Of a stretch of 64,000 nucleotides of DNA, positions 52,630 through 59,880 are shown piece after piece (position 1 is the first letter of the stretch; each line of letters starts with the position of its first letter). Position numbers and translations under genes: made by a program. Origin of the DNA: an uncultured Dysosmobacter sp. (GTDB taxonomy: Bacteria; Bacillota; Clostridia; Oscillospirales; Oscillospiraceae); contig CAKTHE010000007.1 of assembly GCA_934563745.1 (NCBI GenBank), positions 21,973-85,972 of the forward strand, given 5' to 3'. The notes beneath the pieces were generated by a model that was not told the DNA's origin, made no database searches, and saw nothing but the letters and a program-made list of their open reading frames with translations.

Positions 52630-54318
52630 TTACTCCATAGAAATGATATAGTAGTAAACCGGCTGGCCTCCGGAGAGAACGGCAACCTCGGCATCGGGAC
52701 AGGCCGCTTCGAAAAGCCGGCCTGCGGCCTGGGCATCCGCTTCCGCTACGTCTTCGCCGAAATACAGCGAGATAAAGTCGGCGGCTTTGTTCTGGGCCTC
52801 GTCCGCCAGCTTGTGCAGCAGGGCATTGAGATCCTGCTCGGTGCTGAAGAGCTTTCCGTCTTCCAAAGCCAAGTAGTCGCCCGACTTGATGGAGAATCCG
52901 TCAAATTCGGAATCCCGGGCGGCGTACGTGATCTGTGCGGTGGTAACGGAGCCAAGGGAAGCGTTCATGGCCTGGGCAACGCTCTGCGGATCCTCTGCTT
53001 CAAAATCGACATTCATCAGGGCGGTGATCCCCTGGGGAACGGTTTTGGTGGGGATCACAATGACCTGCTTATCGGTCAGCGCGTCACACTGCTGGGCGGC
53101 CATAATAATATTGCTGTTATTGGGCAGGACAAAAACGGTTTCGGCCGGGATTTTATTGATCCCCTGCAGGATGCTCTCCGTGGAGGGGTTCATGGTCTGC
53201 CCGCCGGAAACCACGCCGTCGGCGCCCAGATCCCGGAAGATGGCGGCCAGGCCCTCCCCGGCGCATACGGCCAGGAAACCGAAGGGCTTTTCCGGTTCCG
53301 CCACGGCGGCCGGCGCGTCCGCATCGGACCGGCCTTCCAGCTCGGCTTCCACCGCCTCCAGATCGTCGGTGCTCTGGGCCTGCTTGCCGGCTGCCAGAGC
53401 TTCGGCCTGGGTGCGCATGTTTTCGATCTTGGCCAGCTCCAGCGTCCCGTACTTCTGCGATTCGTTCAGGGCGCTGCCGGGGATGTTGGTATGCACATGG
53501 ACCTTGAAGGATTCGTCATCCTCGCCGATGACCAGACTGTCGCCGATGCTGTTCAGATAAGCGCGCAGGGGGTTCAGGTCCACGTCCGGCGTGGATTTGC
53601 GGACGATATAAACGGTGTCAAAGGCGAAGGTGATCTCTTCGGCGGAAAGGGCGTGGAAATCGGCCTTCTGAGCGCCGGCTTCTTCTTCCAGCTCCGGCAT
53701 CGGTTCGCCCCGCAGCTCAGCCAGCATTCCTTCCAGGATCAGAAGATAGCCCATGCCGCCGGCGTCCACAACGCCTGCTTTTTTCAAAACGGGGTTCATA
53801 TCCGTGGTCTGGGCCAGCGCCTCGCGGCCTTCCGCAATCGCGGCTTCCAGGACCGCCTCCAGATCCGTGGTTTCTTCGGCAATTTCGACCGCGCGCTTGG
53901 AGGCCAGGCGGGAAACGGTCAGCACGGTGCCCTCGGCAGGCTTCATGACTGCCTTGTAGGCGGAGGAGACGCCTTCCTGCATGGCGGCGGCAAAGGTGAG
54001 CGCATCCGCCGTTTCGCGGCCCTTGAGCCCCTTGGAGATCCCGCGGAAGAGCAGCGAGAGAATCACGCCGGAGTTGCCCCGGGCCCCCCGCAGCAGGGCG
54101 GAGGCCGTAATGGAAGCAGCCTGATCCACAGAGACCGGCTCGGCCTTCTGCAGCTCGGTCACGGCCGTGCCGATGGTCATGCTCATGTTGGTGCCGGTAT
54201 CGCCGTCAGGGACGGGAAAAACGTTCAGGTCATTAATGGCCTGCTTTTGCTGCGTAACAGATGCAGCGCCGTGCAGCACCATTCTTTTAAAGAGGGCGCC
54301 GCTGATGTGTTCATTCAT
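52630..54318 (-). CDS. fakA: Fatty-acid kinase catalytic subunit (DAK2 protein, YloV)
   Basis: Protein of 562 residues matching FakA, which phosphorylates fatty acids held by FakB. The N-terminal DAK2/DhaL-like domain has LNDLNVFPVPDGDTGTNMSMT (Mg-ATP site), ARGNSGVILSLLFRG and VLKKAGVVDAGGMGYLLILEG. The C-terminal half is the FakA/EDD-like domain (FLAVCAGEGLAAIFRDLGADGVV, FVLPNNSNIIMAAQQ). A low-complexity linker lies near 325-350. No FakB is encoded in the window. Follows the Asp23 gene by 21 bases. Confidence 0.93.
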   Translation of the reverse strand: MNEHISGALFKRMVLHGAASVTQQKQAINDLNVFPVPDGDTGTNMSMTIGTAVTELQKAEPVSVDQAASITASALLRGARGNSGVILSLLFRGISKGLKGRETADALTFAAAMQEGVSSAYKAVMKPAEGTVLTVSRLASKRAVEIAEETTDLEAVLEAAIAEGREALAQTTDMNPVLKKAGVVDAGGMGYLLILEGMLAELRGEPMPELEEEAGAQKADFHALSAEEITFAFDTVYIVRKSTPDVDLNPLRAYLNSIGDSLVIGEDDESFKVHVHTNIPGSALNESQKYGTLELAKIENMRTQAEALAAGKQAQSTDDLEAVEAELEGRSDADAPAAVAEPEKPFGFLAVCAGEGLAAIFRDLGADGVVSGGQTMNPSTESILQGINKIPAETVFVLPNNSNIIMAAQQCDALTDKQVIVIPTKTVPQGITALMNVDFEAEDPQSVAQAMNASLGSVTTAQITYAARDSEFDGFSIKSGDYLALEDGKLFSTEQDLNALLHKLADEAQNKAADFISLYFGEDVAEADAQAAGRLFEAACPDAEVAVLSGGQPVYYYIISME

Positions 54319-54339
54319 TTGTGGTGATCCTCCCTCGGT

Positions 54340-54690
54340 TTACAGGGTCATGGAATCCACGTAGACATCCACGGAGCGGACATTTACGCCGGTATTCTTC
54401 GTGACAACGTACTTGACCTCATTCATGATGGAGCGGCATACCGCCGGAAGGTTCACGCCGTTTTCAACAATGATATGGAGTTCAATGGAAATGGTGTTAT
54501 CGTCATGATAGGTGATGCTGACGCCCTTGCTCATAGCCTCGCGGCGCAGCAGATGGACCAGGCCATCCGTCATGGAGCGATAGGCCATGCCTTTTACGCC
54601 GAAGCAGTTTGTGGCAGCAAGACCGGTAATGTTGGAAAACACCGCACTGCTGACAGAAATCTCGCCCTGATCAGACTTGAATTGAATCAT
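54340..54690 (-). CDS. Asp23/Gls24-family protein
   Basis: Small envelope-stress family protein of 116 residues (GEISVSSAVFSNITGLAA, NTISIELHIIVENGVNLPAV, VNVRSVDVYVDSM). It is the usual upstream partner of fakA/yloV in Firmicutes and may regulate or scaffold it. Ribosome site AGGAAAGG before the ATG; first gene of the operon. Confidence 0.93.
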   Translation of the reverse strand: MIQFKSDQGEISVSSAVFSNITGLAATNCFGVKGMAYRSMTDGLVHLLRREAMSKGVSITYHDDNTISIELHIIVENGVNLPAVCRSIMNEVKYVVTKNTGVNVRSVDVYVDSMTL

Positions 54691-54778
54691 GTGAGTGTCC
54701 TTTCTTCCTGTTGGCTTAGTCGGGGCGGCCGGAGCGGCCCCGCGTCGGAAAACGCTATTGTGCTATTTTAGGGTTCCT

Positions 54779-54807
54779 ATTATAAACGATTTCCTTCCAA
54801 AGTACAA
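54779..54807 (-). promoter_or_regulatory. Sigma-A promoter of the Asp23-fakA operon
   Basis: TTGTAC (complement of 54802-54807), 17 bases, TATAAT (complement of 54779-54784). Confidence 0.8.
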
Positions 54808-54855
54808 GTAGAAAAACGCAGAGGCCCGCGCAGAGCGGAAATCCGGGACTGCCTA

Positions 54856-54884
54856 TTGAAATCAGGCGGCCGGTGTCGTAAAAT
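54856..54884 (+). promoter_or_regulatory. Sigma-A promoter of rarD
   Basis: TTGAAA (54856-54861), 17 bases, TAAAAT (54879-54884), 39 bases before rarD and divergent from the Asp23 promoter. Confidence 0.75.
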
Positions 54885-54922
54885 AAAACGATCCTGCGCA
54901 CGGGCGGGAAAGGAAGAAACGT

Positions 54923-55822
54923 ATGAGACAATGGAAAGGGCCGCTGGCGATTTTGGGCTGCTATGTCTGCTGGGGGATTTTGCCGGTTTTTTGGAAGCAG
55001 CTGGGCGATGTTTCGCCGGTTTATGTTCTGGCGGCGCGGATTATCTGGTCGCTGATCCTGGCAGCGGTGATCCTGAGCATCCGCAGGGACTGGGGCGGCG
55101 TGTGCGCGGCGCTGCGGGACCGGGCGGAGCGGCGGCGTCTGGCCGCTGCCGGCGTGTGCGTGACGCTGAACTGGGGGCTTTACATCTGGGCGGTGAATGC
55201 CGGGCATCTTCTGGATGCCAGCCTTGCCTATTATATGAATCCCATTCTGGCGATCCTGCTGGGAACGCTGGTGTATCGGGAGAAGCTGACGCGCCTGCAG
55301 TGGATTTCCGTGGCGGTGACGCTGGCGGGCCTTTTGGTGACGATGATGCGCTATCGGCAGATCCCCTGGATCGCCCTGCTGATCGGCGGAAGCTTTGCCC
55401 TGTACGGCGCGGTCAAGAAAAAGGTGCGTGCGGATGCAGCGGTCTCCATGTTTTTGGAGACGCTGCTGCCGGCACCGGTTGCATTGTGCGTTATAACCGT
55501 GATGGAGCTGCAGGGGACGGGCGCCGGAGGCGTCCTGAGCGGCGGACGCTGGCTTTTGCTGCCTGCGGCCGGTGTGGTGACCACGATTCCCCTGATGCTG
55601 TACGCAGCAGGGATCCGGACGACCTCGCTGAGCCTGTCCGGAATTTTAATGTACGTGAATCCCACGCTGCAGCTGCTGCTGTCCACGGTGGTGTATCACG
55701 AGGCGTTTACGCTGACGCACGCGATTTTGTTCGGCTTTGTCTGGACCGGGCTGCTGCTTTACCTGCTGCCGGAGCTTTTGCGTCACGGACGAGAGAAAAA
55801 GGAGGGAGCACCATGCGCGTAA
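54923..55822 (+). CDS. rarD: EamA-family transporter RarD
   Basis: Drug/metabolite-superfamily membrane protein of 299 residues with about ten helices in two EamA repeats. It opens with GPLAILGCYVCWGILPVFWKQLG (RarD signature) and has NWGLYIWAVNAGHLLDASLAYYMNP. RarD was named for chloramphenicol sensitivity; its substrate is unknown. GGAAAGG precedes ATG 54923. The last codons overlap rsmD, implying coupling with the next three genes. Confidence 0.92.
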   Translation: MRQWKGPLAILGCYVCWGILPVFWKQLGDVSPVYVLAARIIWSLILAAVILSIRRDWGGVCAALRDRAERRRLAAAGVCVTLNWGLYIWAVNAGHLLDASLAYYMNPILAILLGTLVYREKLTRLQWISVAVTLAGLLVTMMRYRQIPWIALLIGGSFALYGAVKKKVRADAAVSMFLETLLPAPVALCVITVMELQGTGAGGVLSGGRWLLLPAAGVVTTIPLMLYAAGIRTTSLSLSGILMYVNPTLQLLLSTVVYHEAFTLTHAILFGFVWTGLLLYLLPELLRHGREKKEGAPCA

Positions 55823-56388
55823 TTACCGGAACGGCCCGGGGGCGCCGCTTGAAGGAGCTTGCCGGAATGGAGACCCGCCCGACCACGGACCGGGTCAAGG
55901 AAGGGCTTTTCAGCGCACTGCAGTTTGACATTGAGGGGCGGCGGGTCCTGGATCTGTTTGCCGGGACGGGCCAGCTGGGGATCGAGGCCCTCTCCCGCGG
56001 GGCGCAGTCCGCCGTATTTGTGGACCGGCGGGCCGATGCGGTCAAGCTGATCCGGGAAAATCTGGAGCTGACGGAGCTTTCCGAAAGGGCACGCGTGATC
56101 GCCGGGGATTCCATGGCGTATCTTGCGTCGCTGCGGGAGCGCTTTGATTTGATCTTTCTGGATCCGCCATACCAGGCGGGGCTGCTGGAGCCGGCGCTTG
56201 CGCACATTGCGGCGTTTGACATTCTTTCTCCGCATGGTATAATTGCAGCAGAAGCACCGGCGGACCGGTGCCTGCCGGATCTGCCGTCTCCGTATGCGCT
56301 TTATCGGACCTACCGGTACGGAAAAATCGGATTGACGATCTACCGCAGAGCCGGGGATCCGGCCGAAAAAGAGGAGTCGCCCGTATGA
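55813..56388 (+). CDS. rsmD: 16S rRNA (guanine966-N2)-methyltransferase
   Basis: RsmD of 191 residues. N-terminal MRVITGTARGRRLKELAG and TRPTTDRVKEGLFSAL, SAM motif VLDLFAGTGQLGIEALSRGA and catalytic FLDPPYQ are all present. AGGAGGGAG precedes ATG 55813, which lies inside the end of rarD. A much longer frame upstream is antiphase to rarD and not coding. The stop overlaps the coaD start as ATGA. Confidence 0.96.
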   Translation: MRVITGTARGRRLKELAGMETRPTTDRVKEGLFSALQFDIEGRRVLDLFAGTGQLGIEALSRGAQSAVFVDRRADAVKLIRENLELTELSERARVIAGDSMAYLASLRERFDLIFLDPPYQAGLLEPALAHIAAFDILSPHGIIAAEAPADRCLPDLPSPYALYRTYRYGKIGLTIYRRAGDPAEKEESPV

Positions 56389-56891
56389 AAACTGCGATTT
56401 GTTCAGGCAGCTTTGATCCCATTACCCTGGGGCACACAGATATTATCCGCCGGGCGGCGGTCTGCTTTGACCGGATCTGTGTGTGCGTCAGCCCCAATTC
56501 GGAGAAGAGAAGCCAGATGTTCACACCCGAGCAGAAGCTGGAGATGGTCCGGGCGGCGGTCCGAGATCTGCCCAATGTGGAGGCGGAGCTGTGGCCGGGG
56601 CTGCTTGTGGAGTTTGCGGAAAAGCACGGGGCCTGCGCCATTGTGCGCGGCGTGCGCAACACAACGGATTACAATGCAGAGCAGCAGATGGCCATGATCA
56701 ACCGGGGCGTCAGCACGGCGGGGCTGGACACCTTGCTGCTGCCGGCCTCCGGGATCTATCAGCACTTCAGTTCCTCCATGGCCCGCGAGATGATCCGGTA
56801 CGGACAGCCCCTGGAAAAGTATCTGCCGGCGGCGGTGATCCCACTGGTGCAGGCGTTCAGAAAGGAAGAGAAAACGCATGGCGAACAATAA
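56385..56891 (+). CDS. coaD: Phosphopantetheine adenylyltransferase
   Basis: Penultimate coenzyme A enzyme, 168 residues. The T/HxGH nucleotidyltransferase motif is in CSGSFDPITLGHTDIIRRA; further conserved blocks are VRGVRNTTDYNAEQQMAMIN and a C-terminal SSSMAREMI. The ATG overlaps the rsmD stop. Paired rsmD-coaD order is common in Firmicutes. Confidence 0.97.
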   Translation: MKTAICSGSFDPITLGHTDIIRRAAVCFDRICVCVSPNSEKRSQMFTPEQKLEMVRAAVRDLPNVEAELWPGLLVEFAEKHGACAIVRGVRNTTDYNAEQQMAMINRGVSTAGLDTLLLPASGIYQHFSSSMAREMIRYGQPLEKYLPAAVIPLVQAFRKEEKTHGEQ

Positions 56892-57420
56892 CCATGAAGA
56901 TGTAAACCGGCTGATCGATGTGCTGTACGGGCGGATCGAGGATGCGAAGTCTCCGGCGCTGAAGCCGGATATGGCGATGGTGGACCGGGGTGAGATGCTG
57001 GACCTGCTGGATGAACTGCGGGCACAGCTTCCGGTGGAGATCCGCCGCGCAAAGGAGCTGCTGGCGGCCCGGGAAAAATTTGTGGAGGACGCCAAGCGGG
57101 ATGTGGACCGTATGATGCGCCAGGCCGAGCTGGAGGCAAAATCCAAGGTTTCGGACAGCGAGGTGCTGTCTGCGGCCCGGGAAAAATCCCGCAAGATGAT
57201 CGACCACGCTCAGGACCGCTGCCGCCAGATGTATCAGGTGGCCAACGAATATACGGAGGATGCGCTGGCCCGGACGGAAGAGGCGGTCCAGATGGCGCTG
57301 GATGAGATCAAGCAGAGCCGGGTGCGGTTCCGCAATGCCTCCGCCGCCAAGCTGCAGGAGCAGCGCGAAAAGCTGGCGGAGCGGGGAGCCGGCGAGGAAC
57401 ATAAAAAAGACGCCGAATAA
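56878..57420 (+). CDS. Coiled-coil protein downstream of coaD
   Basis: Soluble protein of 180 residues that I do not recognise by function. It is almost entirely charged helix (about 40-175) resembling the b/E-type stator helices of ATP synthases and DivIVA-like proteins (EVLSAAREKSRKMIDHAQDR). It starts 14 bases inside coaD with AGGAAGAG upstream, so it is translationally coupled. A protein of this type often follows coaD in Clostridia; a scaffold role in division or envelope is speculation. Confidence 0.8.
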   Translation: MANNNHEDVNRLIDVLYGRIEDAKSPALKPDMAMVDRGEMLDLLDELRAQLPVEIRRAKELLAAREKFVEDAKRDVDRMMRQAELEAKSKVSDSEVLSAAREKSRKMIDHAQDRCRQMYQVANEYTEDALARTEEAVQMALDEIKQSRVRFRNASAAKLQEQREKLAERGAGEEHKKDAE

Positions 57421-57501
57421 TTGCGCTAAATTTTGTTAAAAATGACGGCTTATTTACGAGCACGATCGAACAAAACAAAATAACGGCCTAAATAGTGCTT
57501 A

Positions 57502-57541
57502 GCGCGCAGGGCGACACAAGATGTTGTGTTGCCCTGCGCGC
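57502..57541 (+). terminator. Hairpin closing the rarD-coaD operon
   Basis: An 18-bp GC-rich stem (57502-57519 with 57524-57541, one G-T pair) with only TTCTGTT after it, so a leaky terminator at best. The 57421-57724 gap otherwise holds the mraZ promoter and repeats and no gene. Confidence 0.6.
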
Positions 57542-57644
57542 TTCTGTTATGTTAACCCAAAAATGCGGGCGAACCTTTGTTTCAATTGAACGTTTTTGTG
57601 ATTTTCAAAGCGGGTTTTTACAGATTTTAGTCGGAAAAAAAGCC

Positions 57645-57673
57645 TTGCAATTCCACTTTTCCCTGCGTATACT
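57645..57673 (+). promoter_or_regulatory. Sigma-A promoter of the dcw cluster
   Basis: TTGCAA (57645-57650), 17 bases, TATACT (57668-57673), upstream of mraZ. Confidence 0.85.
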
Positions 57674-57686
57674 TGAAACTAAAGAG

Positions 57687-57721
57687 TGGGGAAAAGTGGT
57701 GAGAAGTAGGGGCTTGTGGTG
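57687..57721 (+). promoter_or_regulatory. MraZ-binding repeats
   Basis: Four copies of T(G/A)G(G/T)G start at 57687, 57697, 57707 and 57717, exactly ten bases apart with 5-base spacers. This is the known MraZ operator architecture (TGGGN repeats), placed just after the promoter, so MraZ probably represses its own operon. Confidence 0.8.
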
Positions 57722-57724
57722 ACA

Positions 57725-58189
57725 ATGCCCTTCTTTTTCCCCAAAAGACCCGGAAAGGAAGTGGCAGGGACCGTGACCGGAACGAATCAGCATACCATCG
57801 ACGCGAAGGGCCGTCTTGCGATCCCGGCCAAGCTGCGGGAAGAGCTGGGGGACACCTTTTATGTGACCATCGGCCCGGATCCCTGCCTGACGATTTATTC
57901 CAATGCCAGCTGGGCGCGGCTGACCGCCCGCTTTGATCAGCTTCCGTATTCCAAGGCCCGGGCCCTGCGGCCCCTCTTTTCCAATGCGGTCAAGTGTGAG
58001 CCGGACTCCCAGGGGCGGATCCTGATCCCCCAGAAGCTGCGGGATTATGCGCACCTGAGAAAAGACGTGTCGGTGATCGGCGTCAGCTCCCGGGCGGAGA
58101 TTTGGGACAGCGCCACCTGGCAGGAGCTGGAGCGGCAGGAGCTGGAAAGCGGCAATATGCTGGCTGCCATGGAAGAACTGGATTTTTAA
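57725..58189 (+). CDS. mraZ: Transcriptional regulator MraZ
   Basis: First gene of the division/cell-wall cluster, an AbrB-fold DNA-binding repressor. Two SpoVT-AbrB repeats are seen (QHTIDAKGRLAIPAKLREELG and EPDSQGRILIPQKLRDYAHL). From ATG 57725 the product has 154 residues, about ten more than usual. GTG 57773 matches the usual family N-terminus better (TGTNQHTIDAKGRL) and is preceded by GGAAAGGAAG, so it may be the true start. The last operator repeat ends just before 57725. Confidence 0.93.
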   Translation: MPFFFPKRPGKEVAGTVTGTNQHTIDAKGRLAIPAKLREELGDTFYVTIGPDPCLTIYSNASWARLTARFDQLPYSKARALRPLFSNAVKCEPDSQGRILIPQKLRDYAHLRKDVSVIGVSSRAEIWDSATWQELERQELESGNMLAAMEELDF

Positions 58190-58192
58190 GCG

Positions 58193-59137
58193 ATGGAGTA
58201 TACACACAAGCCCGTTTTGCTTTCGGAATGCTTAGAGGCGCTGCGCATACGGCCCGATGGGATTTATGTCGATGGCACACTGGGGCGTGCAGGGCACTCA
58301 ATCGAGATTGCCCGGCGGCTGACAACCGGCCGCCTCGTGTGCATCGATCAGGACCGGGAGGCCATTGAGGCGGCGAGGGAGCGGCTGGCCCCCTGGATGG
58401 ACCGCGTAACGCTGGTGCGCAGCAATTTCTGCGCGCTGGATGAGATCCTGCGGGAAAACGGGATCGCCGGGGCGGACGGGATGCTCTTTGACCTGGGCGT
58501 CTCGTCTCCGCAGCTGGATGACCCCGCACGGGGCTTTTCCTATATGCACGACGCGCCGCTGGACATGCGCATGGATGAGCGCGCGCCCCTGACGGCCCGG
58601 GAAGTGGTCAACGGCTGGAGCCAGGAGGAACTGCGCAGGATCCTGCAGGACTATGGGGAGGAGCGCTATGCCTCTGCCATCGCCCGGGCGATTGTCCGGC
58701 GGCGGGAGCAGGCCCCCATCGAAACGACATTTGAACTGGTGGATGTGATCCGCGGCGCAATGCCGGCGGCGGCCCTGCGTGAGAAGCAGCACCCGGCAAA
58801 GCGCAGCTTTCAGGCCATTCGGATCGCCGTGAACGGCGAACTGGATGTACTGGAGCCAATGCTGCAGGCTGCGGCCAGAGGGTTGCGTCCCGGCGGACGG
58901 CTGGCGGTGATCACTTTTCACTCGCTGGAGGATCGGATCGTGAAACGCGCGATGCAGGCACTGGCCCAGGGCTGCACCTGCCCGCCGGAGTTTCCGGTGT
59001 GCGTGTGCGGGAAAAAGCCGATGCTTAAGCGGATCTCCCGCAAGCCGATTACGGCCGGCGCAGAGGAATTGCGGGAAAATCCCCGGGCGCGCAGCGCCAA
59101 GCTCCGTGTGGCGGAGCGGTGCGGATTTGACCTTTAA
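58193..59137 (+). CDS. rsmH: 16S rRNA (cytosine1402-N4)-methyltransferase
   Basis: RsmH/MraW of 314 residues. Signatures: HKPVLLSECLEAL, DGTLGRAGHSIEIARRL (SAM site), FDLGVSSPQLDDPARGFSY, and VITFHSLEDRIVKRAM near the end. The start is three bases after the mraZ stop. Normal length and gene order. Confidence 0.97.
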   Translation: MEYTHKPVLLSECLEALRIRPDGIYVDGTLGRAGHSIEIARRLTTGRLVCIDQDREAIEAARERLAPWMDRVTLVRSNFCALDEILRENGIAGADGMLFDLGVSSPQLDDPARGFSYMHDAPLDMRMDERAPLTAREVVNGWSQEELRRILQDYGEERYASAIARAIVRRREQAPIETTFELVDVIRGAMPAAALREKQHPAKRSFQAIRIAVNGELDVLEPMLQAAARGLRPGGRLAVITFHSLEDRIVKRAMQALAQGCTCPPEFPVCVCGKKPMLKRISRKPITAGAEELRENPRARSAKLRVAERCGFDL

Positions 59138-59169
59138 ATAAGTTTACGAAAGAGGAGCAGGAGGCACGT

Positions 59170-59739
59170 ATGGCAGGTTCTGCGGCAAGAAAACTGCATT
59201 ATGACAGCAGGTACCGTTCCGGCGGCGCGGTGTACGGGGACCTGGCCTACAGCCTGGAACGGGAAGCCGACGCCCGTAGCCTGCCCCGGAAAGCGGAGCA
59301 TGCCATCCCCAAGCCGCAGGCCCGGCCCCGGGTACGGACGGCCGTGCAGGTGCAGGTGCGGGAAAAGCAGAGCGTCTCGCCGGTGGCGGTGCTGGGCGTG
59401 CTCAGCGTGATCGCGGCGGCGGTGCTGGTGCTGATGAGCTATGTGCACCTGACAGTGCTCTCTTCCTCGGTGGTCAAGCTGAAAAAAGAGCTGACCACGC
59501 TGGAGACGCAGAATGTTACCCTGACGGCGGAGTACGAGCAGATCTATGATCTGGCCAGTGTCAAGGAAGCCGCGGAGGAAGCCGGAATGAGCAAGCCTGG
59601 CAGCTCGCAGATCTATTACATTGATCTTTCCGAGGATGACAACGCCATTGTATATCAGCAGGAAGAGCCGGGCGTCCTGAGCCGCCTGCTGAGCTCCCTG
59701 CACCACGGATTCTATACCGTGGTGGAATATTTCGACTGA
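59170..59739 (+). CDS. FtsL-like septum protein
   Basis: Bitopic membrane protein of 189 residues at the ftsL position. It has a basic cytoplasmic region (1-70), one membrane helix (about 73-95, VAVLGVLSVIAAAVLVLMSYVHL) and an extracytoplasmic leucine-zipper-like coiled coil (SSVVKLKKELTTLETQNVTL). Sequence conservation in FtsL is low, so the assignment rests on topology and position. GAGGAGCAGGAGG precedes ATG 59170. Confidence 0.85.
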   Translation: MAGSAARKLHYDSRYRSGGAVYGDLAYSLEREADARSLPRKAEHAIPKPQARPRVRTAVQVQVREKQSVSPVAVLGVLSVIAAAVLVLMSYVHLTVLSSSVVKLKKELTTLETQNVTLTAEYEQIYDLASVKEAAEEAGMSKPGSSQIYYIDLSEDDNAIVYQQEEPGVLSRLLSSLHHGFYTVVEYFD

Positions 59740-59880
59740 GCCGTGCCATATAGTCACAACAGGAGGGAGTAAGAAGGGGACTTCTTACTCCCTGTTTGAT
59801 ACGCTGGGAATCCCGCCCAGAGTATGTTTCGGATCCGGCGCGCCGCACGGGCTGCGCCGCCAGAAAAGCGGAGGCATTCC

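Noticed and set aside
54856..56388. A 510-codon frame joining rarD antiphase sequence to rsmD
   Set aside because: Only the rsmD part resembles a protein, with its own start at 55813.
57666..57673. CGTATACT before mraZ as another sigma-I site
   Set aside because: No C-run 19 bases upstream; TTGCAA-17-TATACT is a plain sigma-A promoter.
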